From: Candidatus Sericytochromatia bacterium
GTDB taxonomy: Bacteria; Cyanobacteriota; Sericytochromatia; UBA7694
NCBI GenBank assembly: GCA_015272195.1
Contig: JACYMC010000169.1
Coordinates: 1-40,175, forward strand
Direction: 5' to 3'
DNA: 40,175 bases
Made by a program: the position numbers and the translations under genes. The first letter of the stretch is position 1. Every line of letters starts with the position of its first letter. Of the stretch, positions 17,098 through 25,243 are shown one piece after another. The notes below the pieces were generated by a model that was not told the origin of the DNA, did not search any database, and was given only the letters and a program-made list of their open reading frames with translations.

Positions 17098-18161
17098 GCT
17101 TTGAGCGCGTAAGCCTGTGGCTGAATGCCGGCATGCGCCTGAAGCAGGGTCTGCAGACTTTCGCGGGTTTGCAGACCGTTGTGGGCGCCAGGGTCGGTCA
17201 CTACGCCCGCGCCGTTGGCGCTGCCCCAACGCAGGGCCTGTCCCGGATCGGGCTGTGTGAGCCAGGCCGCTGTAAAGCCCGCCCCAAAAGCATCGCCGGC
17301 CCCCAGCACGTCGCGCACCTTGACCGGAAACACAGGCATCAGCCAGACCTGTATGCCATCATAGACCTGGGTCCCCCGCGGACCGTCAGTAATGATCACC
17401 GCCTGCCGCACCTGCTGACGCAGGGTCTGCAGATGGGTGTCGAGATCATACATAAAGCCCGGTCGCACCGGATGCGCCGGCTGCTGGCGCAGATGCTCAG
17501 CCGCCGGTTTAAGCAGCGGCTGGCCCGTCAGCAGCGCGGCTTCTTCTTTGTTCAGAAACAAAAGGTCAACCTGCTGCAGCCAGGGACGGAGCACTTCGAG
17601 CCCCAGCTTCAGCTGGGCAGAGCCCGGATTCCAGGCCACCTGAATGCTGTGCTGCCGGGCAAAGCTGAAGACTTCAGGCAGAATATCTGCCGCCGCACCA
17701 CTCAGGGATGAGAGGTACAGCCAGCGGGTCTGGCGCAGCAATTCCCAGTTGAGATCCGCAACGCTGAGGGTCTCATTAGCCCCCCTGAAAACCAGAATCG
17801 ATCGCTCTCCTTCGTAGCTGGTCAGCACGACGGAATAACCAGTTTGCCCCTGCGCCCGGACCAGCAATTCGGTACTGACGCCCGCTGCCTGCAGGGTCTG
17901 ATGTACCGCATCGCCGGCGTTATCCTGCCCGACTTTGGCGGCACAGGCGCTGCGCAGCCCCAGTTTGCTGAACGCCACCGCCGTATTGGTGGCCCCGCCG
18001 CCCACCATAAAGGCAATGGTCTCGACCGGAATTTTGGCACCGTAGTCAAAGCCAATCCAGGCGCGGTCGTGCTGACGGTCGCTGACGCGCAGCACCTGTG
18101 CACCTTCAGAGCGCACAAAGACATCCTGGGTAGCCCCACCGAGGCTGACGATATCAAACAT
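17094..18161 (-). CDS. PfkB-family carbohydrate/nucleoside kinase
   Basis: 355 aa from ATG 18161 (MFDIVSLGGATQDVFV). The upstream in-frame extension lies inside the LOG gene and is not family-like. Ribokinase fold: N-terminal Gly motif MVGGGATNTAVAFSKLG, ADP/sugar-binding middle, VIITDGPRGTQVY, and the C-terminal signature DVLGAGDAFGAGFTAAWL with catalytic Asp in GAGDAF. It phosphorylates a sugar or nucleoside with ATP; the substrate cannot be assigned. The ATG lies eight bases before the end of the LOG gene, so it is the last member of a five-gene coupled operon. LOG enzymes release ribose 5-phosphate from nucleotides, so a ribose- or nucleoside-linked substrate would fit (inference). Confidence 0.9.
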   Translation of the reverse strand: MFDIVSLGGATQDVFVRSEGAQVLRVSDRQHDRAWIGFDYGAKIPVETIAFMVGGGATNTAVAFSKLGLRSACAAKVGQDNAGDAVHQTLQAAGVSTELLVRAQGQTGYSVVLTSYEGERSILVFRGANETLSVADLNWELLRQTRWLYLSSLSGAAADILPEVFSFARQHSIQVAWNPGSAQLKLGLEVLRPWLQQVDLLFLNKEEAALLTGQPLLKPAAEHLRQQPAHPVRPGFMYDLDTHLQTLRQQVRQAVIITDGPRGTQVYDGIQVWLMPVFPVKVRDVLGAGDAFGAGFTAAWLTQPDPGQALRWGSANGAGVVTDPGAHNGLQTRESLQTLLQAHAGIQPQAYALKA

Positions 18162-18729
18162 GACCGGCCCCCGCCAACTGCTGCAGACGGACCTGCAGAC
18201 CCTCAGCATCGTTGACCCAGTAGAGGGTGGCCGGGCTATGAATAAAACCCGCTTCCTGCTGCGCTTTAAACAGCGCTTTGAGCGGGTTATACAAGCCTTC
18301 GGCGTTAAAGATCACGCTGGGTTTCTGATGCAGGTTCAGCTGCTGCCATGTCAGCACCTCAAACAGCTCGTCAAGGGTGCCCAGACCGCCCGGCAGGGTC
18401 AGAAAGCAGTCTGACTCGGCGATCATGCGGGCTTTGCGGGTCGCGAGGTCACTCACCACCTCCAGCTGCTGCAGGCCGCTGTGGGCCCGCTCGCGCTGCA
18501 CCAACTGAGTCGGCATAATGCCCATCACCTCGCCGCCGGCGGCCAGACAGGCATTGGCCAGCGCCCCCATCAGACCGGTTTTACCGCCCCCGTAAACCAG
18601 CCGCCAGCCCTGGCTTGCCAGCAAACGGCCCGTGGCCACAGCCACCGGCAGCCAGGGATTCGGACCTGGCGCACTGACAGGGATTGCCTGGCCCGCTGCG
18701 GAGCCACAAAAAACACAGACAGAAAACAT
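18154..18729 (-). CDS. LOG-family nucleotide phosphoribohydrolase
   Basis: 191 aa, matching the LOG/TIGR00730 family ('lysine decarboxylase-like' by older naming). Signatures are FSVCVFCGSAAG at the N-terminus, LVYGGGKTGLMGALANACLAAGGEVMGIMP, and the diagnostic LPGGLGTLDELFEVLTWQQL (PGGxGTxxE) that binds the phosphate and catalyses N-glycosidic cleavage of nucleoside 5'-monophosphates. In plants and some bacteria LOG enzymes activate cytokinins; many bacterial ones are general AMP/nucleotide hydrolases. Its ATG directly abuts the permease stop and its end overlaps the PfkB start, so it belongs to the same operon as the ABC transporter. Cytosolic. Confidence 0.93.
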   Translation of the reverse strand: MFSVCVFCGSAAGQAIPVSAPGPNPWLPVAVATGRLLASQGWRLVYGGGKTGLMGALANACLAAGGEVMGIMPTQLVQRERAHSGLQQLEVVSDLATRKARMIAESDCFLTLPGGLGTLDELFEVLTWQQLNLHQKPSVIFNAEGLYNPLKALFKAQQEAGFIHSPATLYWVNDAEGLQVRLQQLAGAGHV

Positions 18730-19473
18730 TCAACTCACCTTCAGTCTTAAAATCAGGCCGCTGAACAGGGTCAGCAGCACGCTCATCATCAGCAGAACGG
18801 CAATGCCCTCCAGCCAGGTGCCCCAGGCCGGCGATTTCGCCACCACTTCTTCCATGGCCTGGTAGCTCCAGCGCACAATCATGCTCTTTTCGAGCCAGGC
18901 CACCATACCGGTCAGGGCCTTCTGCGGCATCACCATTTTTGAGAACAGCAGCTGCGGAATCAGGCAGACCGGCACCAGCGCCAGGGCCATCACATCACTG
19001 CTGACGGCCGCTGAAATCACCAGCCCCAGGGCCGTGCCCGCCAGCAGGGAGAGGTAAAGGGTCAATAATAAGGTCAGCATACCGCCTTCGAGGCTTAAAA
19101 AGTAGCGCACGCCCGTGTAAAACAGGAGAGTCTGGGCCAGTCCCAGACCGCTTAAAACCCAGATTTTCGAGAGAATATAGGGGGTAATGCGCAAGCCCAC
19201 CAGGCGCTCGCGCTGAAAAATCGCGGTTTCTTTGACAATTTCGCGGCAGGCGTTGACACAGCCAAAAAAGATCGCCGAAAAAATCAGCACAAAATAGAGC
19301 GTACCGGTGGTGCGCCCGCCCTGCCAGACCAACCCGATACAGATGGCCACGGCCAGCGGCTGCAGAAACATCAGCAGCAGGCTGCCCGGATCGCTGAGCA
19401 TCACATCAAAATAGCGTTCTGAAAGCACATTGGCCTGATAAATCGTGCTGGCACGGGGTTTGTTCTGGCTCAT
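18730..19473 (-). CDS. ABC-2 type permease (ABCG-like)
   Basis: 247 aa from ATG 19473 (MSQNKPRASTIYQ), preceded by GAGGA. The frame is open further upstream but that part lies in the ATPase gene. A cytoplasmic N-terminal helix (QANVLSERYFDVMLSD) is followed by about six membrane segments. The middle CREIVKETAIFQRERLVGLRITPYILSKIW matches the ABCG/White-type permease segment (E..v...R.Ern.G...sayllak), and the C-terminal pair is separated by PQLLFSKMVMPQKALTGMVAW. It should form a homodimer with the adjacent ATPase. ABCG-type systems usually export lipids or hydrophobic compounds; the substrate is unknown. The start overlaps the ATPase stop (ATGA) and its own stop abuts the LOG gene. Confidence 0.88.
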   Translation of the reverse strand: MSQNKPRASTIYQANVLSERYFDVMLSDPGSLLLMFLQPLAVAICIGLVWQGGRTTGTLYFVLIFSAIFFGCVNACREIVKETAIFQRERLVGLRITPYILSKIWVLSGLGLAQTLLFYTGVRYFLSLEGGMLTLLLTLYLSLLAGTALGLVISAAVSSDVMALALVPVCLIPQLLFSKMVMPQKALTGMVAWLEKSMIVRWSYQAMEEVVAKSPAWGTWLEGIAVLLMMSVLLTLFSGLILRLKVS

Positions 19474-20300
19474 GGGGTCCTCGTGGTGTAGCTGTAAAAT
19501 GGGGATTGGCGGTAGCGTTGCAGCCATTCGCCCGGTGTGGATTTGGCCAGAATTTTATAGACCCCTTCATAAGACCGGGAGTCAAAAAAGTCCAGCATCT
19601 CTGCCGGGGGGCCCATATACACCAATTGCCCGGCCTGCAGCAGCACCACCAGGTCCAGCAGCTCCACACTGGCCATGGCGTGGGTGGTCACGATCACGCT
19701 GGTGCCCTCGCGGCTCAGGCTTTTAAACAGCTGCATCATGGATTCTTCCAGCTGGGGATCCTGCCCCGATGTGGGCTCATCCAGAAAGAGGATTGCCGGG
19801 CGACTGAGCAGTTCCACGGCCACCGAGGCCCGCTTGCGCTGCCCGCCTGAGAGCTTTTTGATGCGCAGTTGCCGGCGCTCCTGCAACCCTACTTCATGAA
19901 TCACCCGGCTTACCAGGGCATTGCGCGTGGCCACCGGCAAATCGGACCGCAGCCGCAGGCGGGCGGCGTAGCTGACGGCCTTTTCCACGCTCAGCTCGGT
20001 ATGAATAATATCATCCTGGGGCACATAGCCAATTTTTTCGCGCCAGAGGCTGAGGTGCTGGTAGAGGTCCTGACCATCCAGCAGCACCTGACCCTGACTG
20101 GGCTTATCGAGACCACAGCAGGCTTTGAGCAGGGTTGACTTGCCTGATCCCGAAGGGCCCAGCAGGCCTACAAACTCACCCGCTTTGACGGTGAAGCCCA
20201 GACCGGGGCCCAGAATGACCTTGCCCCCCTTTTTCTGACTCAGCTGCTGCACCTGCAGTGCAGCAGCCAGTCTGGGCACGCTCTCACTGTGCAGGCTCAT
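19470..20300 (-). CDS. ABC transporter ATPase (ABCG-like)
   Basis: 276 aa. Complete nucleotide-binding domain: Walker A GPSGSGKST (residues 48-56), Q-loop Gln95 in GYVPQDDIIHTELSV, signature LSGGQRKRASVA (150-161), Walker B ILFLDEPTSGQDP with Glu175, and H-loop His207 in TTHAMA. The VPQDD(I)xHxxLTV-like Q-loop and GGQRKRxSVA signature are typical of ABCG/White half-transporters. Here the permease is a separate protein just downstream. The start codon overlaps the stop of the 1178-aa propeller/cNMP-like protein (ATGA), tightly coupling the transporter to it. All catalytic residues are present, so it should be active. Confidence 0.95.
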   Translation of the reverse strand: MSLHSESVPRLAAALQVQQLSQKKGGKVILGPGLGFTVKAGEFVGLLGPSGSGKSTLLKACCGLDKPSQGQVLLDGQDLYQHLSLWREKIGYVPQDDIIHTELSVEKAVSYAARLRLRSDLPVATRNALVSRVIHEVGLQERRQLRIKKLSGGQRKRASVAVELLSRPAILFLDEPTSGQDPQLEESMMQLFKSLSREGTSVIVTTHAMASVELLDLVVLLQAGQLVYMGPPAEMLDFFDSRSYEGVYKILAKSTPGEWLQRYRQSPFYSYTTRTP

Positions 20301-23300
20301 GCCGGCTGCAGTTCCACCGGCAATACATCCACTTTCAGCACGTCAGAGAGTGCGCAGACATCTTCGGCAATCTGCTCCGGGGGCTGGGCTGTCAGCACCG
20401 TAAAGACCACCTGCTGACCAAAGCGTTCTTCCTGCAGATCCTCAGCGCTGGGATCAGAGCGAATAATGGTGCCCAGGCGTTCGAGTACGGCGGCAATCAG
20501 GGTCACACGGGCCGCCTTCATGCGGGTATTGACCTTGAGCAGAATATGCAGCTCCAGGCAGCTGAGCCCTTCGCTCTGGGCGGCCAGGATCACCTTTTGT
20601 TCGGTATCGCTGTAGTTCAGCTGGCGCGGCGCAGCCTTCTGGCCCGGCGCTTTGAGGCTGCCAGTGACCTTTTTGAGGCGCTGCTGGGCACGCTCACGGT
20701 GGGTCTGCATCAGGCTCTGCAGACGTTCTGCCGCCTGCTGGCTCTTGGGGGTCTGACGCAGGCGGGCCATCAGCAGGCGTTCACCGGCCAGTTTCTGCAC
20801 TTCAGCGGCAATCTGGGGGTAGTTTTGCAGCAGGCCGTCAAAATCGCGCTTGTCGAGGACGTACAGACCGCAGTCATGCTCACAATGCATCGCTGAACTG
20901 CGCGGTTCTGGGTAGATAATGCCCATCAGGCCAAAGTGATCACCGGGGCCGAGCAGCATGCGCTGGCTGTCTTCCTGACCCGAAATGGCCACCACCTGAC
21001 CGGATTGCACAATAAAAAAGCTGTGCCAGCTCTGGCCTTTGCGCAGAATCACCTCGCCAGCGCTGTAGCTGCGAAAGCGCAGCTTGCTCTCAAGACTCTG
21101 AAAAAAGGCCGGTGAGGCGTCCTTAAACAACGAAACCTTTTGCAGGGCCCGGCGCAGGGTAGGCATTTCCTCGGCATTGACGGGGTCAAAGTTTTCAAAG
21201 GCTTCACTCTGGCCTGGCACTTTGATGGTCGGCTGCTGCAGGCGATCGGGCAGATGCAGCTGCAGCTTGAGATCATGCAAAAAGGAGAACCAGACAATCT
21301 GTTTGCTGAGGGGATCAATTTCCATCAGGCGATTGCTGTCAATCAGCACAATATTCTGGTTTTCACGGCGCATAACCTTGAGCGGATGTGAGATATCAAA
21401 GCGCTCATCCATGCCTTCTTTAAAGTATACGGTTTCTCTGACCACTTCGTCCTGGTGGTCAAACTCCAGCAGACGGTAGTTGCCAGCGTCTACCATCAGG
21501 GTATGGCCATTAAACAGGCGCTGGGCCCAGACCGGCCGGGAGAGCCTGTGCTGCATGCCCCAGGTGCGGACCACGTTTTTACCGGAAACTTCGAGCACGC
21601 GATCGTTGCCCGTATCGGCGATCAGATAGGTATTTTCGTGCGTGTAGTGCACGTCGCTGGGCAGGTACAGGTGATGAATATCTGAGCCGGCCTCTCCACG
21701 AATACCGTAATGCCAGTGCAGTTTGTGCTCCTGATCCACTTCCAGAATGCGGTGATGCCCCTGATCCACGATCAGGTAGCGGCGCTCGCCTCCTTCAGTG
21801 CGGCAGGTGCTTTTGACAGGCTGCATCAGGCGCAGTTCAGGGTGTTCTTCGGTGTTCAGCTCCCAGTGAATGCGCCCGGCCTGGTCGCACTCCAGCACGC
21901 GGTTGGCGCCGCGATCGGTCAGCAGGATATGCATGTCTTCAAGCCAGAGGCTGTCCCAGGGCTGTTTGGTTCCGGGCAGGTAGCGAAAGTCAATCTGCCA
22001 GGTGACGTATTCGTGCCGCTGGGTATTGACCAACAGCAGGCGACCGCTTTGCACGTCGGTGATGGCAAAAATACCCGGCGGCAACCAGGTGCGCGAGGTC
22101 GCTGACGCCACCCGACGGGCCCGGGCCCGCTCCGGGCTGAGCAGCTCCAGACCACAGGACTCACAGTCCCAGCGGCCGAGCAGGGGTGAACGGCAGGCCG
22201 GGCAGTGCGTGGGCGGGGTATCGTAGGGATAGCGCTCCGGCGTGCCGCGCAGCTCCAGCAGGGTCAGAATCGAGTCGCGCAGCAGCAGCGTACGCAGGCG
22301 CTGGCCGTCAACCAGATCGGGAATTTCCACCGGCAGGACATCATGATCCTGCAGCGCAATGCGGTATTCACGGGCTTTCTGCCGCAGCAGGGCCATGGCT
22401 TCGGGGTGCGCACTCAGGTCAACCTGGGTCTGCTGGTAAAACGCCCCGCTCAGAATCATCACAATGTCGGCCTCAGCACTTTCGGGCAGGGGCAGGTTAT
22501 CGGCCTTGCGGGCCTCAGGCAGAGACGACAGGCGCTCAATCGGCGACAGAAACAGCAGGGCCGCATCCTGCTCACGCTGGCTGAGCGGCTGGGCTGCGGG
22601 TACAGGCTGGGGCAACTCCTCGGCGACGATCACGGTCTCCGGGCCAATGATCTCCAGCTCGGTGTCAAAGTCCTCCTGGCTGGTATCCGGTGGCGGGAAC
22701 CAGTTCAGCAGGGTCTGCCGCTCCAGAACGCCCTGTTCCAGCAAGAGTTCAGCCAGATGCTTGCGGTGCTGCTGCAAGGGGTTGGGCCGGGCAAAGCTCA
22801 TCATCACCGGCAGGGGCTTGCCGGCCAGATCGTGACTGGCGCTGATGGCCAGCGTGTCGGTCTGCAGCCAGCACAGCACGGTATCCGGGTTTTTGCCCAG
22901 CAAAACCACCAGATGCTGGCCATCGGGTGAGAGCGCAAAGGGATTGGCCGCACAGCCCTGCTGCTGGCTGTAAAGGGGCTGTGGCAAGGTCTGCCGCCCC
23001 AGCTCGTTGAGGCTTTCGGCATCCCATTTGATCAAGCAGGGATCGGGTTCGGCGATCAGGGCGTACAAAAACTGGCCGTCAAAGGCCAGCTGCACCGGTT
23101 TGAGGCCTTCCAGCAAGAGATCTTCCTGAATGCCCTCAGCATAGTCCAGAATGCCGATCCGGGCCTGCTGCTGGTCCACAAAAAACAGACGCTGGCGGGT
23201 CGGGTCAGGGGCGATCAGCAGGGCTTTCTGACTGGCTTTGTCGCGCAGGGTAAAAATACCTTTGACCTGATAGCTGTCGGGATCAATCAGGTGTACATCC

Positions 23301-23833
23301 CCTGCGGCCCGGTCACTGACACAAATCAGCTGGTGATTGTGGGCAATAAACAGGTCATAGGGACCGTGCTGCAGGCCGCTGCGGGCACTGCGCGGATCCA
23401 GCAGGCTGTTGCTGTGCATCAGCTGCGGCTGATCGGCCAGATCGGGCAGATGAATATACGGGCCGTCTGCACTGAGGCTCAGGCCGATCGCTGCGCCGGG
23501 TCGCCATTTATAAGCGTCCACCTGCTGTGGATCCGCCGGATTGAGGATCAGCAGCTGGCGGCCCCAGAACTGCCACTCCACCTCCTGACGCTGTTGGCTC
23601 ACCAGCGAGAGGGTGTTGATGGGCGTGAGATCCACACTTTGTTTAATTTGCAGTTGATGCAAACCCAGATGAACCTGATACAGTGGTCCGGCCAGCGCGG
23701 CCTGACTTTGCTGATAACGCTGGTTTTGCTGACTGAAAATGGCCTGCAGGGCCTGGGTGTCCAGCACGCCTTCCTGCAGCACTCTGGCCTGTAATTCGCG
23801 ATCCCGGATATGTGCGAGCCCGGTGTCTGTCAT
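20297..23833 (-). CDS. Two-propeller, zinc-ribbon, cNMP-like sensor protein
   Basis: 1178 aa from ATG 23833 (MTDTGLAHIRDREL), preceded by AAGGGAAG. A GTG seven codons upstream is also in frame. Domains by approximate residue: helical N-terminus with a Gln-rich stretch (1-60); a WD/YVTN-like beta-propeller (80-360, e.g. ALSPDGQHLVVL); a linker (360-540); a CPAC...CESC zinc ribbon (544-566); an NHL-type propeller (580-860) with DxGNxRxLE repeats (DRGANRVLE, DQGHHRILE, DTGNDRVLE, DAGNYRLLE); a Crp/Fnr-like cyclic-nucleotide-binding fold (885-1010); a C-terminal helical part. In the cNMP fold the phosphate-binding cassette reads HFGLMGII...EPRSSA: the Arg is kept but the ribose-binding Glu of FGE is Leu, so cAMP binding is doubtful. 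No signal peptide, hence cytosolic. It probably senses or gates the coupled ABC transporter (inference). Confidence 0.85.
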   Translation of the reverse strand: MTDTGLAHIRDRELQARVLQEGVLDTQALQAIFSQQNQRYQQSQAALAGPLYQVHLGLHQLQIKQSVDLTPINTLSLVSQQRQEVEWQFWGRQLLILNPADPQQVDAYKWRPGAAIGLSLSADGPYIHLPDLADQPQLMHSNSLLDPRSARSGLQHGPYDLFIAHNHQLICVSDRAAGDVHLIDPDSYQVKGIFTLRDKASQKALLIAPDPTRQRLFFVDQQQARIGILDYAEGIQEDLLLEGLKPVQLAFDGQFLYALIAEPDPCLIKWDAESLNELGRQTLPQPLYSQQQGCAANPFALSPDGQHLVVLLGKNPDTVLCWLQTDTLAISASHDLAGKPLPVMMSFARPNPLQQHRKHLAELLLEQGVLERQTLLNWFPPPDTSQEDFDTELEIIGPETVIVAEELPQPVPAAQPLSQREQDAALLFLSPIERLSSLPEARKADNLPLPESAEADIVMILSGAFYQQTQVDLSAHPEAMALLRQKAREYRIALQDHDVLPVEIPDLVDGQRLRTLLLRDSILTLLELRGTPERYPYDTPPTHCPACRSPLLGRWDCESCGLELLSPERARARRVASATSRTWLPPGIFAITDVQSGRLLLVNTQRHEYVTWQIDFRYLPGTKQPWDSLWLEDMHILLTDRGANRVLECDQAGRIHWELNTEEHPELRLMQPVKSTCRTEGGERRYLIVDQGHHRILEVDQEHKLHWHYGIRGEAGSDIHHLYLPSDVHYTHENTYLIADTGNDRVLEVSGKNVVRTWGMQHRLSRPVWAQRLFNGHTLMVDAGNYRLLEFDHQDEVVRETVYFKEGMDERFDISHPLKVMRRENQNIVLIDSNRLMEIDPLSKQIVWFSFLHDLKLQLHLPDRLQQPTIKVPGQSEAFENFDPVNAEEMPTLRRALQKVSLFKDASPAFFQSLESKLRFRSYSAGEVILRKGQSWHSFFIVQSGQVVAISGQEDSQRMLLGPGDHFGLMGIIYPEPRSSAMHCEHDCGLYVLDKRDFDGLLQNYPQIAAEVQKLAGERLLMARLRQTPKSQQAAERLQSLMQTHRERAQQRLKKVTGSLKAPGQKAAPRQLNYSDTEQKVILAAQSEGLSCLELHILLKVNTRMKAARVTLIAAVLERLGTIIRSDPSAEDLQEERFGQQVVFTVLTAQPPEQIAEDVCALSDVLKVDVLPVELQPA

Positions 23834-23944
23834 ACCGCTTCCCTTTTCTTCCACGCATCATTCTCAAACATAGGCAGGGTGACGCTGCTGAAACCCGCTG
23901 CCGTTTTCAGAATACCGCATCCGCCAGCAAACGCAAAACGCCGT

Positions 23945-25243
23945 TCAGTCTTTGAGCACCTGCGCAAAGACCCGCATAAAATTGGCGCCCAGGATTTTGT
24001 AAACATCCGCGTTGCTGTAGCCTCTGGCTTTCAGCTCAGCGGTAATGGCCGGGAAGCGCCGGGCATCTTCGAGGCCCGTGGGCGGGGGCAGATCCAGACC
24101 ATCAAAGTCAGAGCCCAGCCCGACATGGTCAATACCGCCGACCTTGACCGCATGGTCAATATGGTCAACCACCCGCTTGAGATCCGCCTTGCCACTGGCA
24201 TCCAGAAAGGGGCCATAAAACACAATGCCCGTGACACCGCCATTAAGCGCCAGCAGCTTGAGCATGTCGTCGCTGAAGTTGCGGGCGTGGTTGCGTACGC
24301 CGTCCACAGCCGAGTGAGAGGCAATGACCGGCTGCTTGCTGAGCGTCAGCACGTCTTTAAAAGCCGCATCTGACAAATGGGAAACATCTATCAGCATGCC
24401 CAGCTGGTTCATGCGCTCCACGGCCATTTTACCAAACTTGCTCAGGCCGTTCCAGCGGGGTTTGGGCGGACCAGAGCTGTCGCCCATCAGGGTGTGGGTG
24501 CTCCAGGTCGGCCCCAGATAGCGCACGCCCAGCTTATAAAAATGGTCGATATTATTCAGGCTTTCGCCAATCGGATCAGCCCCTTCCATACCCATCAGAC
24601 CGGCGATTTTGCCAGCGGCCACAATGCGCTGAATATCGGCATGGGAGGTGGCCAGTTCGATCAGGTCGGCATTGGCGTCGATTTCTTTGCGCAGCAGCCC
24701 GATAATTTTTTCGGCCTGGCTGCGGGGCTGATCCTTGTACTTGTACGGGTTGACATAAATCGAGAAAAAGACGACATCCACGCCGCCTTCACGCAGTTTA
24801 TCAAGGCTGACCTGGCCGCTGTTGCTGCGCAGTCTGACGTTTTTTTCGCTGATCAAAAAGGGGGTTTCAACATGGGTATCGACCACAATCGCTTTCTGGT
24901 GCAACTCCTGGGGAGTGCTGGCCGCCGGAAAGGGGGTGGGGGAAGCGCTGCCAGCAGGAGCGGGAGAGGGTGTCGGGGAAGGACTGGCTGAGGGACTGCC
25001 GGAAGGCACTGGCGTGGCACTGGCTGTTGCCGAAGCTGAAGGCAAAGGACTACTGCTGGGCGCCGGTCGGGCAGTTTCGGATTCAGAGAGGGCTTCAGAA
25101 AGAGGGCTTTGATGCGCCCGCCAGGCCTGTTGGATGGCCATGACCGGCTCCTGGGGTGGCGGGCTGTTCTGGCGCAGCAGACCGGCCCCGGCCAGACAGG
25201 CCAGACCGGTGAATCCAAGAATCAGGGTTTTGCTTGACATCAT
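23945..25243 (-). CDS. Membrane dipeptidase, peptidase family M19
   Basis: 432 aa. The N-terminus MMSSKTLILGFTGLACLAGAG is a signal/anchor with LACL, possibly a lipobox. A roughly 60-residue Ser/Pro/Ala-rich spacer (about 55-108) then leads to an M19 (renal dipeptidase-like) TIM barrel. Zinc-site motifs: VDTHVET (His124; the usual HxD is HxE with Glu126), GMEGADPI (Glu), IDVSHLSD (His), IASHSAV (His) and GLGSDFDG (Asp). All but the Asp-to-Glu change are canonical, so activity is likely. M19 enzymes cleave dipeptides (often with D-residues) outside the cytoplasm. The spacer would hold the catalytic domain away from the membrane. The gene follows the glycosyltransferase/methyltransferase fusion with no gap: GGAGG and the TAA stop of that gene sit just before ATG. 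Confidence 0.92.
   Translation of the reverse strand: MMSSKTLILGFTGLACLAGAGLLRQNSPPPQEPVMAIQQAWRAHQSPLSEALSESETARPAPSSSPLPSASATASATPVPSGSPSASPSPTPSPAPAGSASPTPFPAASTPQELHQKAIVVDTHVETPFLISEKNVRLRSNSGQVSLDKLREGGVDVVFFSIYVNPYKYKDQPRSQAEKIIGLLRKEIDANADLIELATSHADIQRIVAAGKIAGLMGMEGADPIGESLNNIDHFYKLGVRYLGPTWSTHTLMGDSSGPPKPRWNGLSKFGKMAVERMNQLGMLIDVSHLSDAAFKDVLTLSKQPVIASHSAVDGVRNHARNFSDDMLKLLALNGGVTGIVFYGPFLDASGKADLKRVVDHIDHAVKVGGIDHVGLGSDFDGLDLPPPTGLEDARRFPAITAELKARGYSNADVYKILGANFMRVFAQVLKD

Noticed and set aside
24900-25120. Repetitive Ser/Pro/Ala coding stretch that looks like a tandem repeat
   Set aside because: It is a low-complexity linker inside the M19 dipeptidase, with no regular unit and no sign of a CRISPR or phase-variable repeat.
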